NCBI GenBank assembly: GCA_027485575.1
Contig: JAIXQU010000148.1
Span: 1-43,846, forward strand
Direction: 5' to 3'
DNA length: 43,846 nt
DNA from: Cytophagaceae bacterium
Lineage (GTDB): Bacteria > Bacteroidota > Bacteroidia > Cytophagales > Flexibacteraceae
The notes beneath the pieces were generated by a model. The model was not told the DNA's origin, searched no databases, and was given only the letters and a program-made list of their open reading frames with translations. The first letter of the stretch is position 1; the number at the start of each line of letters is the position of its first letter. The position numbers were made by a program, and so were the translations under genes. This document shows positions 1-8,661 of this stretch, piece after piece.

Positions 1-2
1 AG

Positions 3-1415
3 GAGCTTAACAGGTTTCAGTTGCAGTATTTTCCAGCATTGACTTCCGATGAAAACTTTTTGATATTTACCGCCAGGCAAGGCACCCACGATATGTATGA
101 TGAGAACATCTACGTAAGTCGAAAAGTAACCAATAAATGGACCGCACCTCAACCTATCTCGCCAAATATTAATACACGGGAAAATGAAGGCACAAGCAGC
201 ATCAATGCAGATGCCCGGATCTTGGTTTTTACAAAATGTGGATCTCCCGAAGGACAAGGCAGCTGCGATATTTTTATTTCTGAGCGGGTGGGGAATGCAT
301 GGAAAAATCCATTGCCTATCAGGGAAATAAACTCACCCTATTGGGATTCACATCCCACCATTTCTGCAGACGGAAGAAAAATATTTTTCACATCCGCCAG
401 GCCCGGCGGAGAAGGACGAATGGACATTTGGTGTGCTGAAAAAGATACAAATAACAAATGGCAGGTTCCTTATAATCTTGGGCCAACCATAAATACCCCT
501 TATGATGAGGAAACACCTTTTCTTCATGCAAATGGACAAACGCTGTATTTTGCATCAGATGGGCATCCCGGGTTTGGAAAAGTTGACCTGTTTTTTACCC
601 GAAAAAAAGGAAAAGAATGGGAGAAGCCACAAAATCTAGGCAAGGTTATTAACACCTCAAAAGATGAATCCGGGCTATTTATAACTGCAAGTGGAAAGAC
701 AGGGCTTTTTTGTATAGAAGAAAGAAGAGACCGGGAATTGCTATCCAGTGAAATCAGAATGTTTAAAACTCCGGTTTCTTTTAAGAATGGACCTTCCTGT
801 ACTTTTCTAACCGGAACCATATTTGATGCAGTTACAAAGCAAAGAATTCAGGCGCAGGTTGAATTGATTAATATTGAGAATGGTAAAACAGAATTTTCAT
901 TGGAATCTGACAAAGAGTTTGGTTCATATACAGCTGTTGTTCAGCAAAAAAGGACCTATGGGATGTTTGTTTCCAAGCCGGGATATTTATTTCAAAGTCT
1001 TTCATTGCCCATTGATTCCCTGCCAAATCCTGAAGAAGGCATCAAAAAGGATGTTTACCTCGAGCCGATTCGGACTGGGGCAAGCATTGTACTCAACAAT
1101 ATATTCTTCGAAAGTGGAAAATCTGATTTACTGCCAGGTTCTCTCATCGAGCTCCGGAAAATTGGCCGGCTACTGAGCCTTAATCCAAAAATGAACATCG
1201 AAGTTTCTGGCCATACCGATAACGTTGGCCAGGACCCGGACAATCTTTTATTGAGTCAAAAAAGGGCCTCAGCCGTTGTTGAACATTTGGCGAAACAAGG
1301 AATTGTAAAAACAAGACTCAAATCCAAGGGTTTTGGGGAAACCCAACCCCTTAATGACAATGGAGATGAAGGAAAAAGACTTCTCAACCGAAGAATTGAA
1401 TTTAAGGTTTTATAG
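3..1415 (+). CDS. PD40 beta-propeller / OmpA-like envelope protein (5' truncated)
   Basis: The reading frame is open from base 3 with no stop, so the true start lies left of the window; the TTG at 21 is only the first possible start inside it. Numbering from that TTG, residues 1-240 hold about four PD40 (TolB-like) propeller motifs, recognisable by repeats such as SADGRKIFFTSARPGG, HANGQTLYFASDG and NLG-x-INT. A short carboxypeptidase-like beta domain follows near 255-345. Residues about 355-464 are an OmpA C-terminal peptidoglycan-binding domain: GHTDNVG at 397-403, the expected Asp400 and Arg415, and the closing NRRIEF. In Bacteroidota such proteins sit in the outer membrane or periplasm and anchor to peptidoglycan; some belong to the T9SS-associated PorE/OmpA group. 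That specific role is only a possibility here. Family assignment is firm; physiological role is unknown. Confidence 0.88.
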   Translation, partial: ELNRFQLQYFPALTSDENFLIFTARQGTHDMYDENIYVSRKVTNKWTAPQPISPNINTRENEGTSSINADARILVFTKCGSPEGQGSCDIFISERVGNAWKNPLPIREINSPYWDSHPTISADGRKIFFTSARPGGEGRMDIWCAEKDTNNKWQVPYNLGPTINTPYDEETPFLHANGQTLYFASDGHPGFGKVDLFFTRKKGKEWEKPQNLGKVINTSKDESGLFITASGKTGLFCIEERRDRELLSSEIRMFKTPVSFKNGPSCTFLTGTIFDAVTKQRIQAQVELINIENGKTEFSLESDKEFGSYTAVVQQKRTYGMFVSKPGYLFQSLSLPIDSLPNPEEGIKKDVYLEPIRTGASIVLNNIFFESGKSDLLPGSLIELRKIGRLLSLNPKMNIEVSGHTDNVGQDPDNLLLSQKRASAVVEHLAKQGIVKTRLKSKGFGETQPLNDNGDEGKRLLNRRIEFKVL

Positions 1416-1605
1416 GTCTTAAAAGCCCCAGAATTAATTCTGAAAAATAACCTTCTGAAAGTAGAATTCATTTATTATGTAAGGCCTGCTGAAAAAGCTT
1501 TTATCTACTTATTATCCACTGTTTAAGATTGAAATTTTAGATAAATGTGCAAGGCTTTTAAAATAAACCAATCAAAAAGCTTGCATTTAAAAAAGGCGGG
1601 GAGGA

Positions 1606-1656
1606 AGCTTTTCCAGCGAGGGTGGGCTGGAAGCGGGAAGGAGCATTGGAAAAGCT
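1606..1656. repeat. Long-loop inverted repeat, 10-bp arms
   Basis: AGCTTTTCCA at 1606-1615 is the exact reverse complement of TGGAAAAGCT at 1647-1656, separated by a 31-base G-rich interior that itself contains further GGAAG/GGGC motifs. It lies directly before a second perfect hairpin (1668-1698), so the two together may be one structured element. Seen directly in the sequence; identity as a REP-like element is inference. Confidence 0.6.
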
Positions 1657-1667
1657 AGAGTTTTTTG

Positions 1668-1698
1668 CATACTTTTTGGGGCAATGCCAAAAAGTATG
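1668..1698. repeat. Perfect 12-bp inverted repeat with 7-base loop
   Basis: CATACTTTTTGG (1668-1679) and CCAAAAAGTATG (1687-1698) are exact reverse complements around GGCAATG. The stem is long and perfect but is not followed by a T-run on either strand, so it does not read as a standard terminator. It may be a dispersed intergenic palindrome; whether it recurs elsewhere in the genome cannot be told from this window. Confidence 0.7.
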
Positions 1699-1922
1699 AA
1701 TCTTGGAAACCGACAATCATTTGGAAGGAAGGATTTTGTGGGTTAGATTTTTACTTTTTCAGTGGACCCTAGGTAATCCACTCTGTAAACAGTGTTATTT
1801 TAGAAAATAACATTAAAAAAAAATATTTGGTTTGAAAAATAGGAGAGGCTCTTATCATGTAATCAACCTCGAATTATCGTTTTATATTTCACCACTGACA
1901 AGAGTTCTGAAACTCAAATCTG

Positions 1923-3143
1923 CTAATGCCTGTAATGTGCATTTTTGTTCTTACCCAGGAGCCAGAAACCGATGGCTATTCCAATTGAAAGTACAATGAA
2001 GAAGTTAAACATAGCATGGAATCCAAATTGGTCAGCGATGTAGAGACCTAAAATTGGGGCCCCAATGTTTGAAATTCCATAGGCGATGGCATACAAAGCG
2101 GCATACTCACCTTGCCTTTCTTTAGCTGGCCTGGACAAGGCGTAGTTCAACATAAAAGGCATTGCAAAAACTTCTGAAAGTGTAATCATTAGGGTGTAAA
2201 ATATGGACCAGATTAACAAGCCTTCCCCAAATTGAAGAATGAAAAAAGCCACTGGCAGGCAAATGACTCCATAAATAATATATCGAAAGGTTTGGTTTCT
2301 CCCTTCCAGAAATGCAATCAGAGGCATTTCAACCACCACAACGATAAATCCATTGAGCGCCAATAAAATGCCAATCGTACCCTCGGAATATTGGCATACT
2401 TTACTAAAATATTGGGGCACTGAAGCAAATAATTGAAAAAAGCTGGTGCCATAAAGTGCAACCAGAAAAATAAAAACCAGGTATGCCATGTCCCGGTAAG
2501 CTGAACTTCCCTTGGTCCGGATTCGGGAATTAATTTTTTGTTTTTCTTCTTTTGACTGCCTCGGAAGGTAAAGATACAATAGAAAAGCAGCGGCAAAACT
2601 TGTAAGTCCGTCCAGGACAAAAAGCCAATGATAGCCAAAAATCATAGCAATGAATCCACCCGCAGCGGGTCCAAGTGAAAAGCCAAGATTGGTCGCCAGC
2701 CTTACCATTGAAAACGATCTCGTTCTGTTTTCAACAGAGCTATAACTTGCAATGGCAGAGGAATTTGCCGGTCTGAACATGTCAGAAAAAAATGCATAAC
2801 TAAATATTATGGCCCCAATATGTATTGGATCTTTGGCTGGAATCAATAAAAACAAAATGGAGCCTGACACTATCAAAGACCAAAACATTATGCTAAAATG
2901 GCCTCTTCTGTCAGTCAACCAGCCGCCGGTAAAGCTCCCAAACACCGAACCAATGCCATAACAACTCATGATCAAACCAGCAGTCCTAAAAGAAAAATGA
3001 AGGTCTCTGGTTAGGTAAAGTGAAGTGAACAACAATACCATATTGCCACTTCGATTAATAAACATAGAAATGGATAAAATCCAGATTGTTGGCTGTAAAT
3101 TGGAAAAAGCCGATTTATAAGCCTTAAAAAGTTGATTCACCAT
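1923..3143 (-). CDS. Major facilitator superfamily transporter
   Basis: A 406-residue polytopic inner-membrane protein with about twelve hydrophobic segments in two halves separated by a charged loop (around RQSKEEKQKINSRIRTKGSS), typical of MFS secondary transporters. The loop between segments 2 and 3 carries GGWLTDRRG, a good match to the MFS signature A (G-x3-D-x2-GRR). I chose the ATG at 3143 over an in-frame TTG nine bases upstream because MVNQLFKAYKSAF gives a normal short cytoplasmic N-terminus. Overall it resembles MDR-type drug/metabolite exporters (YdeA/MdtG-like), but the substrate cannot be inferred. It is followed by the intergenic repeat region and preceded by 119 bases without a gene, so it is probably transcribed alone or at the tail of the GT9 operon. 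Confidence 0.87.
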   Translation of the reverse strand: MVNQLFKAYKSAFSNLQPTIWILSISMFINRSGNMVLLFTSLYLTRDLHFSFRTAGLIMSCYGIGSVFGSFTGGWLTDRRGHFSIMFWSLIVSGSILFLLIPAKDPIHIGAIIFSYAFFSDMFRPANSSAIASYSSVENRTRSFSMVRLATNLGFSLGPAAGGFIAMIFGYHWLFVLDGLTSFAAAFLLYLYLPRQSKEEKQKINSRIRTKGSSAYRDMAYLVFIFLVALYGTSFFQLFASVPQYFSKVCQYSEGTIGILLALNGFIVVVVEMPLIAFLEGRNQTFRYIIYGVICLPVAFFILQFGEGLLIWSIFYTLMITLSEVFAMPFMLNYALSRPAKERQGEYAALYAIAYGISNIGAPILGLYIADQFGFHAMFNFFIVLSIGIAIGFWLLGKNKNAHYRH

Positions 3144-3262
3144 TCGCGACAAGAAAAATTAAAAACATGGAAACAGTGGTTTTTGATTTTCCTGGGATTT
3201 ACTGTAGGGTTAAGCTTCGTGTTAAAAATATTAAATGAGTTAAAAATCAAAATATGCGCAAA

Positions 3263-4285
3263 CTAAAACTTATTTCCTTTAAATATGAACTCCACTCTTT
3301 CAAATACCTGTCTGGCAGAGATTAATTTCATGCACTGGTTGTCTGAACATGTGGCATAAGTTTTTCCATCATAGCAAGGCCTGCAACTAAGTTTTTCGCC
3401 CCCCCAGATAAAATCAGATTTTTCCTGCAGGCTTAGTTTTTCATGTGGAATGGTTGGACCAAAAAGCCCAACGACAGGACAATTTGCCAAATCAGCAATG
3501 TGTAATGGCCCCGAATCATGGGTTATCAAGAGGTCGGATTCCTTGAGCAGAGAAATGAAATCATTTAGACCCAACTTCCCAATCAGGCTTTGGTGTGGAA
3601 TTTCTTCAAAGTGTTTTTCAACCCATAAATCAGATTTGGCTCCACTTAATATCAATTGATGACCAGCTTCTACAATCATTTGTCCTAGCTTTTGGTAGCT
3701 TTCAATTGGCCACCTCCTTAGGTCGTCATCTCTGAGAATATTTTTGGCTCCTCCACAAGAAAGTACAACCCACTTTTTTCCGGGAAAGCTGGCTTTGATT
3801 GGGTTTACCGGTGTAAAGGGATAAGAATATTGAGGATACTCCGGGTTGAATGAAAATGGCCCTTCACTTTGGAAAAACGTAGAGATATAATCTGTTGTGT
3901 GGTGCCTTCCCGGAATGGGATTAAGCCTTTCGGCCCCATTTTTTTTGAATCTTCTGGTTTCTTTACAACTGGCCGGAAGAATTAAAATTTTATATAAGTC
4001 ACTGAAATAAAAATACAGACAAAGGTCAAATTTCCTAAGGAAAAGAGCTTTCCATACCGTAAAGATTGCTTTTATTTTACCCGGAAATCCCTCGTTAAGT
4101 AACTCATTTTCATTTACTACAATTAGTTCATCAATGTCCTTGAAGTTTATCAAAAGGTCATAAACTACTTTTCCGCAGACCCATGTGATTTTTGCCTCAG
4201 GATGTTTTTTCTTAATCTCTGAAACCAACGGCAATGACATAATTACATCTCCAATGGCACCGATTTTTACAATTAGAATTTTCAA
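3263..4285 (-). CDS. Glycosyltransferase family 9 (heptosyltransferase-like)
   Basis: A 340-residue GT-B fold enzyme. The N-terminus KILIVKIGAIGDVIMSLP is the classic start of the ADP-heptose:LPS heptosyltransferase family, and residues near 255-275 carry the family motif ITHDSGPLHIADL followed by VGLFGPT. Members transfer heptose or related sugars to the lipopolysaccharide inner core at the cytoplasmic face of the inner membrane. The start is a TTG: the conserved N-terminal strand begins exactly there and no ATG precedes it in frame. The gene begins 9 bases after the crosslink-repair gene (stop at 4295), consistent with co-transcription. The cluster SCRPCYDGKTYATCSDNQC near the C-terminus is cysteine-rich and resembles the C-terminal tail seen in many Bacteroidota GT9 proteins. 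Acceptor and exact donor are unknown. Confidence 0.87.
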   Translation of the reverse strand: MKILIVKIGAIGDVIMSLPLVSEIKKKHPEAKITWVCGKVVYDLLINFKDIDELIVVNENELLNEGFPGKIKAIFTVWKALFLRKFDLCLYFYFSDLYKILILPASCKETRRFKKNGAERLNPIPGRHHTTDYISTFFQSEGPFSFNPEYPQYSYPFTPVNPIKASFPGKKWVVLSCGGAKNILRDDDLRRWPIESYQKLGQMIVEAGHQLILSGAKSDLWVEKHFEEIPHQSLIGKLGLNDFISLLKESDLLITHDSGPLHIADLANCPVVGLFGPTIPHEKLSLQEKSDFIWGGEKLSCRPCYDGKTYATCSDNQCMKLISARQVFERVEFIFKGNKF

Positions 4286-4294
4286 ATGCTTTTC

Positions 4295-4972
4295 TTAAAA
4301 AATTTGAAGCTGTTCAACAACGGTATAAGCGGTCCGTTCCAATAATGCAGGGTCATTTTTAAAGCTTCCATTTATTCTGGGTGAAATCGGGTAAATTTTT
4401 AATGGTTTGGAATTCAGAATTTTGCTGTTTTTAAGGAAATCTGAGGAAGAATCCATGTCATTAAGCCAAAGAAGCTCTTCTTCCTTGTTTAAAATAACAG
4501 GCATGCGGTCATGGATAACGGAAGTTTGCGCATTGGCATCCATGGTTAATAGTGTAAATCTTTGGGAATCGGTATCCGGGTTTTCTTCAAACAAACCTGC
4601 CATCACAAAAAGGTCGCCATCCTCCAAAACATGCAAATGAGGTATTTTCATTTTTCCAATGGTTTTCCATTCAATATATCCGGAGGCGATTACAAGACAA
4701 CGGTTTTTAAGCAATTGCTTAAATGGCCATTTTTCATTGATGGATTCTGAACGGGCGTTTATCAAGGTCCTGCTTTTTCCATCCATCCCTTTGCTACCCA
4801 AACCCCAATCCATCAAACTTATTTGAGGTTCGGTTTTATTGGTAATGCAGGCCGCTTTTAAGGAAGGAGCAATGTTATAAAGTGGCGTATCGTTTTCGTC
4901 CAGGTTTAATTTGGCCTTAAATCTGGCCTTTAAAGCTTCTGGTTTTCGGTCAAGGGAGAATCTTCCACACAT
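4295..4972 (-). CDS. yedK: SOS response-associated peptidase / HMCES-YedK abasic-site DNA-protein crosslink protein
   Basis: The family covalently caps abasic sites in single-stranded DNA through an N-terminal catalytic Cys2, forming a thiazolidine crosslink. The ATG at 4972 gives M-C-G-R-F, placing Cys at position 2 after Met removal; the longer TTG start four codons upstream would bury it and is rejected. Other active-site elements are present: NARSE around residues 72-76, GYIEWK with Glu101, and HDRMPVIL with His154 and Arg156. Its length of 225 residues is normal. It starts 1 base after the stop codon of the upstream T9SS surface protein and is followed after 9 bases by a GT9 enzyme, so all three are likely one transcript despite unrelated functions. 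I saw no LexA-type box in front of it. Confidence 0.93.
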   Translation of the reverse strand: MCGRFSLDRKPEALKARFKAKLNLDENDTPLYNIAPSLKAACITNKTEPQISLMDWGLGSKGMDGKSRTLINARSESINEKWPFKQLLKNRCLVIASGYIEWKTIGKMKIPHLHVLEDGDLFVMAGLFEENPDTDSQRFTLLTMDANAQTSVIHDRMPVILNKEEELLWLNDMDSSSDFLKNSKILNSKPLKIYPISPRINGSFKNDPALLERTAYTVVEQLQIF

Positions 4973-4973
4973 G

Positions 4974-7727
4974 TTATTTGGCAATAAATATCCAACCTTT
5001 ATAGATCATATCCTCATCATCCTTATTCAGCCTTTTGGTTTTAACTTTAGCTAAATAGAAATAAACTCCGGGAACTACGATGGTGGAGTTGTTTTCGGTT
5101 ATCCCAAGCCAGTTTATTTCTGGTGGCACATCTTCTTCAAATATTTTTTGACCCCATCGGTTGTAAACAGAAAAATTAACACTTTCAATAAATGCCCTTG
5201 AAAAACAGGTTGGGGTAAACTTTTCGTTGAATTTATCTCCATTTGGAATTATGGTATTGGGCAAATCAAAAACGATGCAGTTGTCTACACAGGTTCTGTT
5301 TGCGACGGAACTTTCATTTCCAGACCTGTCCACTGAGGTTATTGCATAGCAACCCGCAAGCGTAGTCAGAGATGTATGTAGAAAAAAAGTATCATTCACA
5401 CTCGCAATTTTGACGAGTGGATCATCCAGATGTTCTGAATAATAGACATTAAAATTAGCAATATCAACCCCGCAATCTTCCCGATAAACAGCCCGCCAGG
5501 TTAACTTTCTTGAAAACTCTGTATTGTTTAGAAAGGTACAGTTTTTACAATTTGGAGCAGATTTACAAACCTGACATTCAAGGGTGTCCAAAGAAAAATC
5601 GGGCGGTGGGCAAGGTTTTATTGTGTCATTTGGATAGGCACATAGAAATTGAGATGCGTTCACCAACGGGGTTCTCACCAATGGATTTGAATAGGTTCCT
5701 CTGGTCCTGACAAAGTAGCAATAAAGAACAGAGTCTTCCAGTGGCGTATTATTAAACTTTCCTTCATCCACATATTGGTATTCGCCTCCAAAGCCTTGCA
5801 CAGAATCTATTAAAACGAAAGCATTGTTTATTTCTCTGTAAACCAAATGTTGCTTTCCATCATTTGTCCATGGTGTTTTGGCATTCCATTTTAATGTGAT
5901 TTTTTTTACTCCGGGACTAAGGTCAAGCCGAACCGAAGATGCTTTTTCGGAACTGTCAACCGTATTTTCCAATTCACCAAAAACAAATCGCAACGAGTAA
6001 TTGTAAATTTTATTCCGGGTATCCAGCCCCACATCCAGGAGGGTTGTATCTGTTAAATCTGAAGTGGTTTTGACCAAAATTTTAGGTTCATTTCCTGAAT
6101 TTCTGAAAATCTGAACTTTAAATGGTTTTTTAAATGCTACAGTATCTATGTAAAATGGTTGAGTCCATTTCACCAGAATTTCTCCATTGTTAATTCCGGT
6201 TTTTGTAATATCTACATTGACTATCAGTGGAATATCAAGTTCCAATGTGGCACAAACCTCGTTTGAGACCAGGCTTTCTCCTCCTGCAGGTTGGGGAAAA
6301 ACGGCCACTATCCGATAACAATAGGCAGGACCCTTTTTCAAGCCTTTTCCCGAGTTGTCATCCACAAAAGATGTGTCTTTCGCATCAACCTCACCAATTT
6401 TAACAAATCCATATCCAGGTGGCATTCCGGGCCTGCAGGTATCCAGGACAAGCATCGAACTATCAATTTTTCGGTAAATGAATATTTTTGATGCATTGTT
6501 ACAAACATATGGGTTCCAGGAAATTCGAAGTTTTCCGTTTGTTTCAGGGGTAGCTCTTTTTAATTGAGGTGGCGGGCCAATAACCTTGATTTTCCATATT
6601 TTTATGTCCACCAAAGGAGACGGAATGGATGGAATATCTTCTGCCTGAAAAACAGCATAATAAGGTTGGGTTCTAACGTGTGAGCAATTGGTTTGCCATT
6701 CAAACTGACCTGAAAATGGGGATGTACTTCCGGGATTCTGAATAAACCGGGCTCTTTTACTTTTTGGAAAAATTGTATCCAATTCACCAATCAATGACAT
6801 TATCATCTGGTTTTGGTCAGGATCTCTGGCCACAATTCTTGCATCGATAAATGCACCTGCTACCACACAGGTATCTCTTGGAACAAATAAAACCGGAGGT
6901 TTATTTCTTGAGTCGGTGACAATAATCTGAATGTCCAGAAGTACAAATCCAATGCTATCTCTTTTGGGTCTATCTGCCCTCAGTTTTCGCCATTGAATAA
7001 TTTTTATGGCCGTATTAAACTCTCCGACAAGTCTTGGAGAATTCCATGTTAATTCTCCGGTTAATTCATTGAGCACCAAAGTAGCAGGAGAGGAATTGGC
7101 TGAATCCAAACCACCTGATCTTACTGCAGGATCCCTGTAATTGGTCACCTCAACGGAAACATCCTGGCCAGGTAAAAACTGTCTGGAAGGAACCAGTTTA
7201 TAGGAAAGGCTATCACCATCGGGATCGGAAGCGCCCGGATTGTAGCGGTAAACAGAACCTATGGATGCAAAATCTACTGCAGCTTTTGCTATAACCGGGC
7301 TTTGGTCTAAATCCAGGAACGGATCAATGATAACTTTTGTTTCAACATAAAATGTAGTGTTCAGGGAATTGTCCATGTTCAATACATTGGTGTTTCTGTT
7401 TAGCTGGTAGTGGTATGCAGTGTAAACTCCAGGTGATCTGTATGTATATGTAAATTTATATTGCCATATCTCTGTCCTTTTTCCGGGAATGGAAATTACG
7501 GGTACCAGATTGTTGGATGATAATTTATCTGTAGAATTTTTATCCGGATATAAATCATTGATAGGGTTGGTAGTTTCCGCTGTCGCATCCCTGTAAATCG
7601 TCAGCAGAAATTCATATTTGTAGCCCTCAATTCGCTTTGCAGAAATATATCCTCCTCTGATATGCGTTCCAAAAACTTCCAGCAAGGGAAGGAACAAAAT
7701 AGCCAGAATGAGAGTTCGTTTTAACAT
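4974..7727 (-). CDS. Large exported protein with T9SS type B (gliding-motility-associated) C-terminal domain
   Basis: About 917 residues. I chose the ATG at 7727, which gives a standard signal peptide (MLKRTLILAILFLPLLEVFG), rather than a TTG 45 bases upstream. Directly after the signal peptide comes THIRGGYISAKR...YEFLLTIYRD, an N-terminal domain that many giant Bacteroidota surface proteins share, including the 1333-residue protein at 15208-19209 in this window. The middle is a chain of fibronectin III/Ig-like beta domains (for example SWNPYVCNNASKIFIYRK and CYRIVAVFPQPAGGE) with cysteine-rich stretches. The last about 90 residues (IIPNGDKFNEKF...VYNRWGQKIFEE...GVYFYLAKVK) are the CHU_C/TIGR04131-type sorting domain recognised by T9SS for export and surface attachment. 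Likely a surface adhesin-type protein; ligand unknown. Confidence 0.88.
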   Translation of the reverse strand: MLKRTLILAILFLPLLEVFGTHIRGGYISAKRIEGYKYEFLLTIYRDATAETTNPINDLYPDKNSTDKLSSNNLVPVISIPGKRTEIWQYKFTYTYRSPGVYTAYHYQLNRNTNVLNMDNSLNTTFYVETKVIIDPFLDLDQSPVIAKAAVDFASIGSVYRYNPGASDPDGDSLSYKLVPSRQFLPGQDVSVEVTNYRDPAVRSGGLDSANSSPATLVLNELTGELTWNSPRLVGEFNTAIKIIQWRKLRADRPKRDSIGFVLLDIQIIVTDSRNKPPVLFVPRDTCVVAGAFIDARIVARDPDQNQMIMSLIGELDTIFPKSKRARFIQNPGSTSPFSGQFEWQTNCSHVRTQPYYAVFQAEDIPSIPSPLVDIKIWKIKVIGPPPQLKRATPETNGKLRISWNPYVCNNASKIFIYRKIDSSMLVLDTCRPGMPPGYGFVKIGEVDAKDTSFVDDNSGKGLKKGPAYCYRIVAVFPQPAGGESLVSNEVCATLELDIPLIVNVDITKTGINNGEILVKWTQPFYIDTVAFKKPFKVQIFRNSGNEPKILVKTTSDLTDTTLLDVGLDTRNKIYNYSLRFVFGELENTVDSSEKASSVRLDLSPGVKKITLKWNAKTPWTNDGKQHLVYREINNAFVLIDSVQGFGGEYQYVDEGKFNNTPLEDSVLYCYFVRTRGTYSNPLVRTPLVNASQFLCAYPNDTIKPCPPPDFSLDTLECQVCKSAPNCKNCTFLNNTEFSRKLTWRAVYREDCGVDIANFNVYYSEHLDDPLVKIASVNDTFFLHTSLTTLAGCYAITSVDRSGNESSVANRTCVDNCIVFDLPNTIIPNGDKFNEKFTPTCFSRAFIESVNFSVYNRWGQKIFEEDVPPEINWLGITENNSTIVVPGVYFYLAKVKTKRLNKDDEDMIYKGWIFIAK

Positions 7728-7881
7728 AGCAGATGTTGAATGCAAATTTGACCTGAAATTCTTAGTGACCAAAAATTTACTCCAAAATACAACAAATTAA
7801 ATTGATGCGGGTTTGAAATGGAATGGCAGGCCAAATCCTTATTAAGAATTAATTTAAATAATCAATCATAACTTACATGGA

Positions 7882-7913
7882 TTTAGTCCCTAATGATTTA
7901 GGTTATAATATTG
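7882..7913 (+). promoter_or_regulatory. Candidate Bacteroidota-type promoter of sdhCAB
   Basis: TTTA (7882-7885) and TAATATTG (7906-7913) are separated by 20 bases and match the Bacteroidota housekeeping pattern TTTG-N19-20-TAnnTTTG at 3 of 4 and 5 of 6 defined positions. It lies about 45 bases upstream of the sdhC ATG, in a 230-base divergent gap. It is a pattern match only. Confidence 0.4.
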
Positions 7914-7957
7914 CCCTGTTTTTAAGGAGTAAAACAAAAAACAGTTAGTTAGATATA

Positions 7958-8641
7958 ATGAGTTGGATTACAAACACTTTAACAAGTTCGATTGGGCGAA
8001 AAGCCACGATGTCCCTCACGGGATTATTTTTAGTTTCCTTTTTATTGGTTCATCTATCAGGAAATTTCCTTCTATTCAAGGGTGATGAGGGTGCCGCATT
8101 TAATTTGTATTCCAATTTTATGTCCACAGCGCCCATTATTCGGGTTCTGGAAATTGGTTTGTTGGCAGGTTTTTTAATTCACATGATAACGGCGCTTATG
8201 TTGACCAACAAGAATAAAGCTGCCAGACCTGTTGGATATGCTGTTTCCAATAACAACAAAAAAGTGACCTGGTTTTCTAAAAATATGGGACTTTCCGGTT
8301 CTATTGTATTGGTTTTTCTTATTATCCATTTGCTGAATTTTTACTTTCCATATCACTATGCAACAATGCGTTATGTCAATATTGAAGGAGAAGAATACAA
8401 GGATATGTTCTTTTTGGTAGCCACAGTTTTTAAACAGGAATGGTGGTATTCCGTTTTATATCTGTTGGCATTGGTGCTTTTGGGTTTTCACTTACAACAT
8501 GGTTTTGCTTCTGCATTCCAAACGCTGGGAATAGAACACAAAAAATATACGCCGATTATTGAGGGATTAGGAAATTTAATTTCCATCATTCTGCCTATCG
8601 GTTTTGCCACCATGCCTCTGTATTTCTGGCTTATTTACTAA
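7958..8641 (+). CDS. sdhC: Succinate dehydrogenase/fumarate reductase cytochrome b subunit (di-heme type)
   Basis: A 227-residue membrane anchor of complex II with five predicted transmembrane helices. The family oxidises or reduces the menaquinone pool and carries electrons between quinone and SdhB. Four candidate axial haem ligands are spaced as in the di-heme epsilon-proteobacterial/Bacteroidota class: His32 (LLVHLSGN), His75 (FLIHMITA), His124 (LIIHLLNF) and His178 (GFHLQHGF). No separate SdhD is encoded, as expected for this single-anchor class. It is the first gene of a three-gene operon; sdhA starts 20 bases downstream. A promoter candidate is at 7882-7913. The direction of physiological flux cannot be decided from sequence alone. 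Confidence 0.95.
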   Translation: MSWITNTLTSSIGRKATMSLTGLFLVSFLLVHLSGNFLLFKGDEGAAFNLYSNFMSTAPIIRVLEIGLLAGFLIHMITALMLTNKNKAARPVGYAVSNNNKKVTWFSKNMGLSGSIVLVFLIIHLLNFYFPYHYATMRYVNIEGEEYKDMFFLVATVFKQEWWYSVLYLLALVLLGFHLQHGFASAFQTLGIEHKKYTPIIEGLGNLISIILPIGFATMPLYFWLIY

Positions 8642-8661
8642 TAATTCTACAACTGAATAAA

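Larger units (their letters stand above)
1416..1922. other. 507-base intergenic stretch between convergent genes, rich in inverted repeats
   Basis: No credible gene. It contains a 14-bp palindrome right after the OmpA gene (1429-1442), a G-rich structured block (1590-1660), the two hairpins listed separately (1606-1656 and 1668-1698), a 6-bp repeat pair AGTGGA/TCCACT (1761-1782) and GTTATTTT-AG-AAAATAAC (1794-1811). None has the GC stem plus T-run of a classical intrinsic terminator for either flanking gene. The density of dyads suggests a repetitive-element remnant or an RNA structure at the convergent gene ends. Confidence 0.6.

Noticed and set aside
1429-1442. 14-bp palindrome after the OmpA gene as a terminator
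   Set aside because: CAGAATT/AATTCTG is AT-rich, has no loop of usable size and no T-run follows.
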